Shown here: positions 27,821 to 36,558 of the stretch, one piece after another
How positions within the stretch are numbered: the first letter of the stretch is position 1
How the letters are laid out: every line of letters begins with the position of its first letter
Assembly: GCF_017312365.1 (NCBI RefSeq)
Contig: NZ_BLJI01000038.1
Coordinates: forward strand, 1-38,253
DNA length: 38,253 bases
Reading direction: 5' to 3'
From: Chroococcus sp. FPU101
GTDB lineage: Bacteria; Cyanobacteriota; Cyanobacteriia; Cyanobacteriales; Microcystaceae
Made by a program: the position numbers and the translations under genes
The notes under the pieces: model-generated
Databases searched by the model: none
What the model was told of the DNA's origin: nothing
Seen by the model: only the letters and a program-made list of their open reading frames with translations

Positions 27821-27848
27821 AGCTTATAGTTAATTAACTAGACAAGCT
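27821..27848. promoter_or_regulatory. Palindrome in the sodB promoter region
   Basis: TAGTTAATTAACTA (27827-27840) is a perfect 14-bp palindrome, and flanking AGCTT (27821-27825) and AAGCT (27844-27848) extend it. It lies 65-86 bp upstream of the sodB start and could be an operator. It does not match a Fur box by eye. The remainder of the 27763-28131 gap shows no other feature. Confidence 0.4.
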
Positions 27849-28131
27849 GATGCCGTGAAACTTTCCGTTTTGATTGTATCCTAAAAATGTTATTTGAAGC
27901 TTAAGCCTTATGATGAAACAATTTTCTGTCTAGGGGAAGTTGCTTAACCCATCAAGATAATATTTAACAAAAGCAAAATGCTCAGGTGTTAGTTTCAAGT
28001 GATGTTAGGGAATTTTTTAAATATAAGCTCTCAAAAATCTTAGATCACCGCCAGAACAATAACTGGCTCATCTTTTGGCAAAAACCCAACTTTGAACGTA
28101 GAATTATTAGGGAGTGTGAGGAGATAGTCTC

Positions 28132-29259
28132 ATGATGTCTTGGCAAGAAACATTTTGCTTTTTTGTTTCTAAAAAGTACGGATGGCTGACGGTGCTATTA
28201 TGGATGCTTGTTATTGCACCTGTTCAAGCGGCTACAGAATTAAGAGTTGCTATAGTTAAAGCAGCTAATCAAGTTAGTGTCGGCAGTTCCACAGATGCGT
28301 TAATAAAAGATGGGACAGGCAGAACATTAGGAAAACTAACCGCGATGAGTCCTTTTGTTGCCCAACCAAAAACCAACAGCGTAGCAATTCAACAATTTAC
28401 ATCTCAACAATTAGTGATTGAACCGAGCAACGATGGTTATGTATGGATTGGTAATCGTTGGTATCGCGGCCGAACTCGCTTAATGATACAAGGAAAAGGG
28501 GTCACCGCCCTTAATTTAGTCGATTTAGAGTCATATTTATATAGTGTTGTCGGTTCAGAAGCGATCGCAACATGGCCTCTAGAAGCACTCAAAGCGCAAG
28601 CAGTAGCCGCCCGTACCTATGCTTTAAATAAAAGTTCGACGGGAGGAAATCGATTTTATGATCTCGATACCACCGTTCAAACTCAAGTATACAAAGGCTT
28701 AGAAACTGAATATTTAAGTACCCATGAGGCGGTTAACCAAACCGCAGGACAAATCCTCACCTATAATGGTAAGGCGATTTTAGCGGTGTTTCATTCCTCA
28801 TCGGGTGGTCATACAGAAAATGTTGAGGATGTATGGAGTTCGGCATTACCCTATTTAAGAGGTGTGGTTGATTACGATCAAACTGCTCCTGTTTATCAAT
28901 GGACGAAAACGTTTAATATCAATGAAGTTGGTTCGCTTTTGGGCGTTGGTACTGTAAAAACCTTTGTTCCCGAAAGAATTACCCCCAATGGGCGAATTAT
29001 TACCCTAAAAGTCATTGGTGCTAAAGGTTCTAAATTAATCGATGATAGTCAAGTCCGAAAAGTGTTAGACCTTCGCAGTACCCTGTTCACGGTTTCTGTT
29101 CAAGATAATATGGTTGAATTTAAAGGCAGAGGCTATGGTCATGGCATAGGTTTAAGTCAATGGGGGGCTTATTATTTATCCTTACAAGGTGTGCCTTACG
29201 ATCAAATTTTGACGCATTATTATCAGCAGGTAACCTTAACTGCGATGAAACCTAATTAG
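28132..29259 (+). CDS. SpoIID/LytB-domain secreted or anchored protein
   Basis: The predicted 375-residue protein has an N-terminal hydrophobic signal (WLTVLLWMLVIAPVQA, about 19-34), then a SpoIID domain: LVDLESYLYSVVGSEAIATW, PLEALKAQAVAARTYAL, FHSSSGGHTENVEDVW and GRGYGHGIGLSQWGAYYL. SpoIID is known in Bacillus as a lytic transglycosylase that cuts stripped glycan strands of peptidoglycan; the conserved catalytic Glu is in the VGSEA motif. Cyanobacteria do not sporulate, so a role in cell-wall remodelling is likelier. The exported location is inferred from the signal. It ends overlapping cobU by 4 bp tail-to-tail. Confidence 0.9.
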   Translation: MMSWQETFCFFVSKKYGWLTVLLWMLVIAPVQAATELRVAIVKAANQVSVGSSTDALIKDGTGRTLGKLTAMSPFVAQPKTNSVAIQQFTSQQLVIEPSNDGYVWIGNRWYRGRTRLMIQGKGVTALNLVDLESYLYSVVGSEAIATWPLEALKAQAVAARTYALNKSSTGGNRFYDLDTTVQTQVYKGLETEYLSTHEAVNQTAGQILTYNGKAILAVFHSSSGGHTENVEDVWSSALPYLRGVVDYDQTAPVYQWTKTFNINEVGSLLGVGTVKTFVPERITPNGRIITLKVIGAKGSKLIDDSQVRKVLDLRSTLFTVSVQDNMVEFKGRGYGHGIGLSQWGAYYLSLQGVPYDQILTHYYQQVTLTAMKPN

Positions 29260-29807
29260 TTTGAAGGTAATGGCTGACCTAATTCGCTAAGGTTTAAAAC
29301 ATAGCCACCTGTCACTAAATAAACCGAATGAGCAATTATACTTATTTTGCGCGTCAGAGTGCCTAATCTATCTCGAAATAAACGGCCACTTGCATAGGAG
29401 GGAACGATACCCCATCCCGTTTCTTCAGCCACAAAAATAACTTTTGATGAGATTTGTTGGAGAGTCAACAGTAAATCATTTTGAATGGTTTGCCAACTTA
29501 GTTCGTCTTGCTCTAAAAAATTAGCTACCCAAGTTCCTAAAGAATCTATTAATAAACAATCAGAGGAAACTGTAAGCGCGAGCAAAGAGACTAAATCAAA
29601 AGGAACTTCTACCGTCTTCCAATCGTCAGGCCGTCTAATTTGATGTTGATTAATTCTAACTTGCCATTCTAAGTCATTAGGATCACGTTGTGCTGTAGCA
29701 ACATAAGTAACAGGTTGATTCATCTTTTTTGCTAGAAATTCAGCCCATTCACTCTTCCCAGAACGGGCTGGCCCTGTGATTAGAATAATTTGCTGATTTA
29801 GATTCAT
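29256..29807 (-). CDS. cobU: Adenosylcobinamide kinase / cobinamide-phosphate guanylyltransferase
   Basis: CobU phosphorylates adenosylcobinamide and then adds GMP, in the nucleotide-loop stage of B12 (in cyanobacteria, usually pseudocobalamin) assembly. The P-loop is GPARSGKS (12-19). The guanylylated His is probably that in RINQHQIRRPDDW (about 51-63). DSLGTWVANFL and VAEETGWGIVPSY, SGRLFRDRLGTL are the family's C-terminal motifs. The 183-residue length is normal. No other cobalamin gene or cobalamin riboswitch is nearby. Confidence 0.93.
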   Translation of the reverse strand: MNLNQQIILITGPARSGKSEWAEFLAKKMNQPVTYVATAQRDPNDLEWQVRINQHQIRRPDDWKTVEVPFDLVSLLALTVSSDCLLIDSLGTWVANFLEQDELSWQTIQNDLLLTLQQISSKVIFVAEETGWGIVPSYASGRLFRDRLGTLTRKISIIAHSVYLVTGGYVLNLSELGQPLPSN

Positions 29808-29963
29808 GGCTTTGAGCGAAAAGTAAAAGTATAGAGTATGGTCTTTACTAATCTTAAAAGTATAGTAAGATCGAAAAAAAATTCTTAGACTTTTTTTTGC
29901 ATCTGTTTTTCAAATTAAAAGTTTAAGAAACAGGCTACCAAAACCTCTAACTCCTTTTTACCC

Positions 29964-30914
29964 ATGTATAGCCAATTAGAAAAAATTCCTGTCTCGGTTC
30001 TAATTCCAGCTAAAGATGAAGAATATAACCTTCCTGCTTGTTTAGAAAGTGTCACAAGGGCTGATGAAGTTTTTGTAATCGATTCTCAAAGTAGCGATCG
30101 CTCAGTTGAAATTTGCGAAAGCTATGGCGCAAAAGTCGTTCAATTCTATTTTAAAGGGGGTTGGCCCAAAAAGAAAAACTGGTCACTTGATAATCTTCCT
30201 TTCCGCAATGATTGGGTTTTAATCGTTGACTGTGATGAACGAATTACCCCCGAATTATGGGATGAAATCGCGGTTCGTATTCAAGATCCTAACTATGCAG
30301 GCTATTATCTCAATCGTCGTGTCTTTTTCTTGGGTAAATGGATTCGTCATGGAGGAAAATATCCTGATTGGAACTTACGTCTATTTAAACATCGCCTCGG
30401 ACGCTACGAGAATTTAAAAACCGAAGATATTCCCAATACAGGGGATAATGAAGTTCACGAACACGTGATCCTCGATGGTCAAGTCGGATATCTGAAAAAT
30501 GATATGCTACACATCGATTTTAGAGATATTTATCACTGGTTAGCACGTCATAATCGTTATTCTAATTGGGAAGCCAGAGTCTATTACAATTTACTGACCG
30601 ATAATAGTGATAACGGCACCATTGGAGCGAATTTATTTGGTGACTCAGTACAACGCAAACGTTATTTAAAGAGAATTTGGGTCAGATTACCATTAAAACC
30701 CCTTCTCCGTTTTGTTCTTTTCTATTTTATTCGTCTTGGTTTTTTAGACGGAAAACCGGGTTATACCTATGCTCGTCTCTTGAGTCAGTATGAGTATCAA
30801 ATTGGCGTAAAATTAGATGAACTCCGTCAGTTTGGCGGTCGCTTAAATCAACCCGTTCCAACTGAAAAGTCTTTATCTGGAGCGATTACTAAAGAGCCCG
30901 CTAAACTATCTTAA
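29964..30914 (+). CDS. Family 2 glycosyltransferase
   Basis: The 316-residue protein is a GT-A fold glycosyltransferase. VSVLIPAKDEEYNLPACLES, FVIDSQSSDRSVEI and VLIVDCDERITPELW (about 84-98; the DCDE carries the metal-binding acidic pair) mark the nucleotide-sugar site. The later RLFKHRLGRYENLKTEDIPN and VHEHVILDGQVGYL segments are typical of the WaaE/KdtX-like GT2 subfamily. A membrane-associated hydrophobic stretch (LLRFVLFYFIRLGF) lies near 250. The next gene, a WcaF-type acetyltransferase, starts 2 bp after the stop, so the pair should act together in a cell-surface polysaccharide. The sugar cannot be deduced. Confidence 0.87.
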   Translation: MYSQLEKIPVSVLIPAKDEEYNLPACLESVTRADEVFVIDSQSSDRSVEICESYGAKVVQFYFKGGWPKKKNWSLDNLPFRNDWVLIVDCDERITPELWDEIAVRIQDPNYAGYYLNRRVFFLGKWIRHGGKYPDWNLRLFKHRLGRYENLKTEDIPNTGDNEVHEHVILDGQVGYLKNDMLHIDFRDIYHWLARHNRYSNWEARVYYNLLTDNSDNGTIGANLFGDSVQRKRYLKRIWVRLPLKPLLRFVLFYFIRLGFLDGKPGYTYARLLSQYEYQIGVKLDELRQFGGRLNQPVPTEKSLSGAITKEPAKLS

Positions 30915-30916
30915 CA

Positions 30917-31507
30917 ATGAACTCTAACCTGAACTCTGATCCCGATCTTAAAATGATTCCTTTGGTCGATTTACGTCAGTATAACCAATCTGGTTTTGAT
31001 CGGGGTCGCCAGGGATGGTTTATTTTAATTTGGTGGCTGGTTCAAGCGATCGTTTTTTCCTTGAGTCTACATAATATGGATGAGTTGCGTTGTCTGATTT
31101 TGCGGAAATTTGGCGCAAAAATTGGCAAAGGAGTTAAAATTCGTCCAACGGCTCGGATTACCTATCCTTGGAAAGTTAGCATTGATGATTACAGTTGGAT
31201 TGGTGATGATGTGGTGTTTTATAGTTTAGATGAGATTGCGATCGGTTCTCATTGTGTGATTTCCCAAAAGACTTATCTGTGTACGGGAAGTCATGATCTT
31301 AAAGATGTTGCTTTTAGTTTAATTACGGCTCCGATTAGGATTGGTAATGGTGCTTGGGTCGCTACAGATTGTTTTATTGGGCCAGGGGTCAAAATTGGAG
31401 CTAATGCGGTGATTGGGGCTAGAAGTAGTGTTTTTAGCGATATTCCGTCACAACAAGTCGCTTGGGGTTCTCCTTGTCGTCCTCAATATCAACGAGAAGT
31501 TAAATAA
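30917..31507 (+). CDS. WcaF-type hexapeptide-repeat acetyltransferase
   Basis: The 196-residue protein has an N-terminal membrane-like helix (WFILIWWLVQAIVFSLSL, about 35-52) and then a left-handed beta-helix of hexapeptide repeats: IGKGVKIRPTARI, IDDYSWIGDDVVFY, IAIGSHCVIS, GSHDLKD (catalytic-type His), IRIGNGAWVATDCFIGPGVK and IGANAVIGARSSVF. Such enzymes use acetyl-CoA to acetylate sugars in extracellular polysaccharides. It is translationally linked to the glycosyltransferase before it. The acceptor is unknown. The 142-bp gap after it shows nothing recognisable. Confidence 0.88.
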   Translation: MNSNLNSDPDLKMIPLVDLRQYNQSGFDRGRQGWFILIWWLVQAIVFSLSLHNMDELRCLILRKFGAKIGKGVKIRPTARITYPWKVSIDDYSWIGDDVVFYSLDEIAIGSHCVISQKTYLCTGSHDLKDVAFSLITAPIRIGNGAWVATDCFIGPGVKIGANAVIGARSSVFSDIPSQQVAWGSPCRPQYQREVK

Positions 31508-31649
31508 TTTTTATTTTTACAACGTGTTTTTAGGTTAGATGACTTTAATCTATCTTTTGACTTGTCTTTCTTAATATTTCATCACAATAATTATGAAGAA
31601 ATGTAAATAACGCTAAGATAAAGTAAGGCCTCAAAAATTTCAAAAAACA

Positions 31650-31976
31650 ATGTTCAACTCTCAACCGCCTAACAACGAACTGCTCAAAACTGTACTAGAG
31701 CCTTTATTAGATGACTTTCAGTATTGGTTTATGAATGCGCTAGTTTTATTAGAATCAGAAGAGATTAGTTTTTTAACCCCAGAGGAGCAAGCTGATTTAT
31801 TAGAACGAGTCAAACAGGCACAACAAGAGGTATCGACCGCACAACTGTTGTTTAAAGCTGTTGGAGAGCAAGCAGGGATTGAAACCAGTGTTTTATTACC
31901 TTGGCATAACTTGGTAGCCCAGTGTTGGCAAGTGTCGCTTAAATGGCGTTCCTTAAACCGCGATGGACAAGCCTAA
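31650..31976 (+). CDS. DUF2605 protein
   Basis: The 108-residue soluble protein is of the cyanobacterial DUF2605 family. Features are LLKTVLEPLLDDFQYWF, a helix-rich middle with SFLTPEEQADLLERVKQ and AQQEVSTAQLLFKAVG, and a C-terminal LPWHNLVAQCWQVS. No signal or membrane segment is visible. Its function is unknown. The DUF2973 gene follows after about 100 bp on the same strand; I recall these two families being neighbours in many cyanobacteria, which suggests a shared role. Confidence 0.78.
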   Translation: MFNSQPPNNELLKTVLEPLLDDFQYWFMNALVLLESEEISFLTPEEQADLLERVKQAQQEVSTAQLLFKAVGEQAGIETSVLLPWHNLVAQCWQVSLKWRSLNRDGQA

Positions 31977-32079
31977 AAATCCTTTACTCTCATTTTCGAC
32001 AGAAAAGGTAAGCTAAGATCATAAATCTTTTTCTTAAAATTTTAAGTTTAGATACACAAGTCTCACGGAGGAAAGATCG

Positions 32080-32379
32080 ATGTTACACCTGATTTACATT
32101 TTTGCTTTTACAATTATTGCTTTTTTGACCATCAGTAATTTGATTCGTAGTCTGATTACGGTGAGTATGGATTCTCAACGCCCCTCCTCAAGAGGAAAAT
32201 CGAATATGTACGGTTCCAGAGGTGTGCCTCATCCAGAATTACTCGATGACAGAGGAGTACCCATTAATGAACCTTTATTAGTAATGCGTTCGGTTAGTGT
32301 AGAAGATGCACGTCAGCAGCTAGACGCATTGTATAAAGCTTCTCCGAGTCAAACGATTGATATTGATGAAGAAAAGTAA
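32080..32379 (+). CDS. DUF2973 protein with N-terminal membrane anchor
   Basis: The predicted 99-residue protein starts MLHLIYIFAFTIIAFLTISN, a single membrane helix, followed by a basic, Ser/Arg-rich linker and the conserved HPELLDDRGVPINEPLLVMR and SVEDARQQLDALYKASP segments. This is the cyanobacterial DUF2973 family, of unknown role. An excellent ribosome site (GGAGGA) precedes the ATG. It follows the DUF2605 gene and may be co-expressed with it. Confidence 0.8.
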   Translation: MLHLIYIFAFTIIAFLTISNLIRSLITVSMDSQRPSSRGKSNMYGSRGVPHPELLDDRGVPINEPLLVMRSVSVEDARQQLDALYKASPSQTIDIDEEK

Positions 32380-32408
32380 TTAGATTTAAGATTTAAACTC
32401 AATTTCTT

Positions 32409-33043
32409 GTGAAAACTCAGTACATTTACTTACACGGCTTTGCATCGAGTCCCAATTCTGCCAAAGCCCAGTATATCAACGAGCGTTTTTCAGAATTGAA
32501 TCATTCTTTAATTATTCCAGACTTTAATCAAAATGATTTTTCTCATTTAACGTTAAGTCGGCAAATTAGACAGATTTCTCAACTTCTTCCTCTAGACACT
32601 CCAGTAACGTTACTTGGTTCGAGTTTTGGGGGTTTAACTGCGGCCTATTTAGCAGAAAATATCATCAAATTGAACGCTTAGTTTTGCTTGCACCTGCATT
32701 CGGTTTCTTATCGGAATGGTTAAACCGACTTGGAACCGATATGGTGAAAGAGTGGGAAAGTTCAGGGTATTTAAAAGTTTATCACTATGGAGAAATGCGA
32801 TCGCTTCCTCTACATTACCCATTTGTCCAAGATATCGAACAGTATGACGAAGCACAGCTACAGCGACAAGTTCCAACTCTAATCATTCATGGACGTAATG
32901 ATGAAGTAATTCCCATTCAGTCTAGCCGAAACTACGCAAAACAACGTCCTTGGGTGAAACTGGTAGAAGTAGACAGCGACCACTCATTAACGAATGTTTC
33001 AACAAAAATTTGGTCTTTAACCAAAGAATTTTGTCATCTTTAA
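32409..33043 (+). pseudogene. YqiA/YcfP-like alpha/beta hydrolase with a 1-nt frameshift
   Basis: From GTG 32409 the protein reads KTQYIYLHGFASSPNSAKAQ with the nucleophile motif GSSFGG, until it leaves frame in an A-run at 32656-32659 and stops at TAG 32679-32681. The rest continues in another frame: HQIERLVLLAPAFGF, the Asp in IIHGRNDEVIPI and the His in DSDHSL. Adding one A gives a continuous AEKYHQIERL and a hydrolase of about 211 residues with a complete Ser-Asp-His triad. This may be a genuine recent mutation, a sequencing error in the homopolymer, or, less likely, ribosomal slippage. It overlaps the GNAT gene tail-to-tail by 4 bp. Confidence 0.85.
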
Positions 33044-33984
33044 CGCCAATCATCGAGAACAAAAACATCTGGTCGATTAAATCCAGATTTATTGGGTTTT
33101 TGCATGGCTACCCCTGTAATTTCTGTGCGGAACCCAAGATTGAGCATTGTCTGATACGCTTGATAACGACTGGTATTAACCCCTGCTTGTAACTTGGTCA
33201 GACCTTGTGCAAAACCAAACGCCTCGCATAAATTGACTAATTGTTCAAAGTGTTTTTGTGATTGATTTCCGGGGCGAATTGCGCCAAACTTAATAAAACA
33301 AGTGTTGTAACCCGCTTCTGTGTCAGCACCACAGTGACAAACCGCAAAACCAAGCAAACGGTCATTATCCCACAGCATTACAGTATCGCCTAATTTCAGA
33401 CTATCTACCGCCTCAATTTCTTTGCTTAAGTTTAATCCATCATAAATAGCATCAGTTAGATTTTGAGTTTCTTTAAGAATTGCGGATTTTTCTGCTTCGG
33501 GAACTTGAGAAAAACGCAATTGAGTTAAAGTTAACTGAATCGGTTGTATTGATTTAGCCATGACTGGGGTAAGAAACTGAGGATAAAAACCAAACTTTTG
33601 ATACAGTCCGTGATGTTTTGCGCTATTAGGAAAGGTAAAAAGTCCTGCTTGTTGTATTCCCCATGCTTCAAATCGTTTCATCATAGCCGCAACCAAAGAT
33701 TTAGCAATACCTTTATCCCAAAAATTAGGATGAACACTTAAGGGGCCAAAATAAGCAAAACTTCCCCAATGAACTCCTAAAATTGAGCCGACTAATTGCT
33801 GATTAATTTCGGCTTTCAAAGCCCCACTAGGTTCAGTTTTCCAGCGATGAGAAAAATAAGCTTTACTACTCTCAAATTGTCGCGGGTCTGGTAAACCAAT
33901 AAATGTCCCGAAAGCTAGACGGAAAATCTGGTCAGCTTCGGTTAATTCTTGTTCTTGTAGTAAACGAATAATGAGATCTGACAT
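33040..33984 (-). CDS. GNAT-family acetyltransferase (two-domain)
   Basis: The predicted 314-residue protein has an N-terminal GNAT domain (about 1-150). The acetyl-CoA loop region shows GPLSVHPNFWDKGIAKSLV and the later GLYQKFGFYPQF strand. A second, less conserved domain fills residues 160-314 (e.g. LWDNDRLLGFAVCHCGADTE). No substrate is evident. The gene follows the Na+/H+ antiporter gene by 17 bp on the same strand, suggesting one transcript. It is unrelated in detail to the damaged GNAT gene near 18 kb. Confidence 0.83.
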   Translation of the reverse strand: MSDLIIRLLQEQELTEADQIFRLAFGTFIGLPDPRQFESSKAYFSHRWKTEPSGALKAEINQQLVGSILGVHWGSFAYFGPLSVHPNFWDKGIAKSLVAAMMKRFEAWGIQQAGLFTFPNSAKHHGLYQKFGFYPQFLTPVMAKSIQPIQLTLTQLRFSQVPEAEKSAILKETQNLTDAIYDGLNLSKEIEAVDSLKLGDTVMLWDNDRLLGFAVCHCGADTEAGYNTCFIKFGAIRPGNQSQKHFEQLVNLCEAFGFAQGLTKLQAGVNTSRYQAYQTMLNLGFRTEITGVAMQKPNKSGFNRPDVFVLDDWR

Positions 33985-34001
33985 TAAAAAATGATAAGAA
34001 A

Positions 34002-35726
34002 TTATTCAAGGTTTATTACTGGAGATTTAGTCGTTTCAGGTAATGAATTAATTTCGTTTTTAATTGCGGTTGAAAGATCTTCGTCTTTAATAACTTCTAC
34101 TTTAATGGCTTCTAGTTTTATGACTTCCTGAATCGCTTCTTGAATCTCTTCTTCTTTAAAATCTATTTCCCTACTTTTAGCTAACATTTCTTTAAGAAGA
34201 GATCTAGGATTTTGATTAATGCGACCAGCGCGAATAAATTCAGCATAAGTATCGGCTTCTAGATTTAATAAGGTTTCTCGTAATTGTTCGACTGGTAAAA
34301 ATTTAAGTTGAGGATTTGCGGTTGTTAAATCTTTAATTTTTTCTTCAACATTTTTCAATTGTTTTTCGATTAATTCTTGTTCTGCTTGATAAACTTGAGC
34401 ATTAAACTCAGATGATTTATCGAGAGTTTCCATATAATTAATAATACGATTAAGAGCAACTTTTTGAGCCAATAATTCTGAGTATTCTAATCTTAGTGGT
34501 TGATCGCCAATCAAATTCAGTTTATTTAATAACCATTGAATTGATAAACCTTGAACCAATAATGTAAATAAAACAACTCCAAAAACCGTTTCTATAATTT
34601 CTTGTCGTGCAGGAACAATAATCGGTAAACTCAAAGCCAGTGCCACTGAAACAGATCCCCTTAAACCACTCCACCATAATACTGTTTGTTCGCGCCATCC
34701 AATATTCGTTTTAGCAAAAGAATTACTTAAATAAGCTAAACCAAAAATACTAATAAAACGAGTTAGAACAACAGCAAAAATAGCAATTCCAATGACTTTA
34801 AAATTATCAGTTAAACTAGAAAATTTTACTTGATCACCAATTAATAGAAAAACAATTGAGTTAACAAAAAAAGCGAAAAACTCCCAAAATTCTGTTACCA
34901 GTTGGCGAGTCCGAGGATTCATCCCAATCCGTGAGCCAAAGTTACCTAAAATAATTCCAACAACAACAACACTAATAACACCTGAACCCCCTAATTCTTC
35001 AGTAACTAAATAGGTACCATAAGCTGAAACTAAAGTTAAAGATTGTTCAACCGAAGGAACATCAATTCTTTGGGTTAAATATGAAATACCAAAACCAATT
35101 AAAATCCCAATGAGTACGCCCAAACCTACATAAGTTAAAAAACGATTGAGAGTTTCTGAAAGCGTAAAATTATGAACTCCGACTGGCATTTCAGCTAAAA
35201 GCAAAAACGCGACAACTGCTACCCCATCATTGAATAAACTTTCGCCTTCCATCAAGGTTAATAAACGATTACTTGCACCCAACTCTTTAAATAAAGCAAC
35301 TACAGCAACAGGATCAGTTGAAGCTAAACTTGCTCCGACTAATAAAGCAGTCACTAAAGACAAAGACGTAAATTGATCTAAAGCAAAACCGACTCCAATC
35401 ATCGAAATGAATACGCCAATGATCGCAAAAAGACTGACGGGTAACCAATTTTCTTTTAATTCTCGCCATCGAGTATTCCAAGCAGCCTCAAATAATAATG
35501 GAGGCAGAAAAATTTCTAGAATTAATCCAGGTGAGAGATTAACTAAACGGATATCCAAAAATGCTAACCCTAATCCGACAATCACCAAAAGCAGAGTATA
35601 GGGAATTTGGCGAAACCAAGTAAATATTTTAGAGATAGTGGCAACACTTAAAGAGACAGAAAGAACCACTAAAAATTTACCTAAATTTTCTTTAATAGCT
35701 GCGTCGGCGACTGATTCTAAACTCAT
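34002..35726 (-). CDS. CPA1-family Na+/H+ antiporter (NhaP type)
   Basis: The 574-residue membrane protein has about 11-12 predicted helices in residues 15-400 and a long charged cytoplasmic tail. Ion-binding motifs of CPA1 are visible: SLASTDPVAVVALFKELG (with the TDP motif, about 134-151), ESLFNDGVAVVAF (the essential ND, about 161-173) and the later WWSGLRGSVSVALALSLP. Such exchangers move Na+ or K+ out against H+ for salt and pH homeostasis. The tail (about 400-574) is rich in Glu, Lys and Ile, with an EAIQEVIKLEAIKVEVIKDE stretch that looks like an imperfect coiled coil. A GNAT gene follows 17 bp later. Confidence 0.92.
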   Translation of the reverse strand: MSLESVADAAIKENLGKFLVVLSVSLSVATISKIFTWFRQIPYTLLLVIVGLGLAFLDIRLVNLSPGLILEIFLPPLLFEAAWNTRWRELKENWLPVSLFAIIGVFISMIGVGFALDQFTSLSLVTALLVGASLASTDPVAVVALFKELGASNRLLTLMEGESLFNDGVAVVAFLLLAEMPVGVHNFTLSETLNRFLTYVGLGVLIGILIGFGISYLTQRIDVPSVEQSLTLVSAYGTYLVTEELGGSGVISVVVVGIILGNFGSRIGMNPRTRQLVTEFWEFFAFFVNSIVFLLIGDQVKFSSLTDNFKVIGIAIFAVVLTRFISIFGLAYLSNSFAKTNIGWREQTVLWWSGLRGSVSVALALSLPIIVPARQEIIETVFGVVLFTLLVQGLSIQWLLNKLNLIGDQPLRLEYSELLAQKVALNRIINYMETLDKSSEFNAQVYQAEQELIEKQLKNVEEKIKDLTTANPQLKFLPVEQLRETLLNLEADTYAEFIRAGRINQNPRSLLKEMLAKSREIDFKEEEIQEAIQEVIKLEAIKVEVIKDEDLSTAIKNEINSLPETTKSPVINLE

Positions 35727-35829
35727 TGGAGGATGTAAGCAACGGAGAGAGATGGGTAAAATATTAAAAATGAGTCCGTCTTAACCATTGTATTACTGTT
35801 GATCCAAGAGAAAAATAGCTCTATTAAAG

Positions 35830-35901
35830 GTTAGCTGTTCTCTGCCGTGCGACGGCGAACATATCCCCTCCAGCTTGCGGCTAACTGCCTTCCGCAGTTA
35901 G
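35830..35901. repeat. Cluster of nested hairpins upstream of DUF3038
   Basis: CTAACTGC-CTTCC-GCAGTTAG (35881-35901) is a perfect 8-bp hairpin, and GCCGT-GCG-ACGGC (35844-35856) is a second. Outer GTTAGC (35830-35835) can pair instead with GCTAAC (35880-35885). The G+C-rich block stands out from the A+T-rich 234-bp gap 35727-35960, between divergent genes. It looks like a small dispersed palindromic repeat. Confidence 0.55.
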
Positions 35902-35960
35902 AATCACTCTATCATTCATCTTCTTTGTGTCTTTTTTTGTTTTCGCCCTTTTCTTGACTT

Positions 35961-36551
35961 ATGCTTCCTGATGTGAAAACGCCTTCATCTGCCCGAAATT
36001 GGGATAATTTACCTCTTAACGAGCCTCCCGATAGTCAACACTTAGATAATATAAAAGCCCATCTAGACTTAATTCTAATGGCTTTAGAAGCGTTGACAGA
36101 GATTAGCTCAGATGGCATTTTACAAGCCGTCCACGCGCTAAACTTAGAAGAGGTGATCGCAGATCGAGTAGCATTGTGGCGGTTGCGTCAGTCTAATCCA
36201 TTGCGTAAAAGTACGGGTGGACGAAAAAAAATGGATGTCGAAGAAGCACGATCGCTGGTTCTCATTATCGGTTATCTAGCTCAACAACATCAAGAATTAT
36301 TACGTCGGGCTGTAGGTTTACTCGAACAAACGATCTCTCAAAATCAACCACCCTCACAAGCGTCTCTTCTAGGAGATTACCTCGACAACTTTAGCCAAAT
36401 CTATCAAGAAAGGCTAGAGGAAGGCGAAAAAATGACGGCAGAACCTCTAACTCAATTAGCTTTTAAACTGTTAGTGGATTTATTGTTTTACAGTAGTCCT
36501 AATGGTCATCGCCGTCTGTGGTTAGCCCTTCTAGATTATTCCTATCGTTAA
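35961..36551 (+). CDS. DUF3038 protein
   Basis: The 196-residue helical soluble protein belongs to the cyanobacterial family DUF3038. Recognisable parts are IKAHLDLILMALEALTEI, VIADRVALWRLRQSNPLRKS, a basic GGRKKMDVEEARSLVLIIGY and the C-terminal PNGHRRLWLALLDY. It has no signal peptide or membrane helix. It precedes the DUF4335 gene with only 7 bp between them; such pairing suggests that the two products interact. The function is unknown. Confidence 0.8.
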   Translation: MLPDVKTPSSARNWDNLPLNEPPDSQHLDNIKAHLDLILMALEALTEISSDGILQAVHALNLEEVIADRVALWRLRQSNPLRKSTGGRKKMDVEEARSLVLIIGYLAQQHQELLRRAVGLLEQTISQNQPPSQASLLGDYLDNFSQIYQERLEEGEKMTAEPLTQLAFKLLVDLLFYSSPNGHRRLWLALLDYSYR

Positions 36552-36558
36552 TATCATT

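Noticed and set aside
27821-27848. Fur box for sodB
   Set aside because: The palindrome does not match the GATAATGATAATCATTATC pattern by eye.
29964-30914. Assignment of the GT2 gene as hpsE of the hormogonium polysaccharide locus
   Set aside because: Apart from being a GT2 there is no specific motif or neighbour set of the hps locus, so no symbol was given.
32684-33043. A separate short gene starting at TTG 32684
   Set aside because: Its sequence is simply the second half of the frameshifted YqiA-like hydrolase, with continuous homology across the frameshift.
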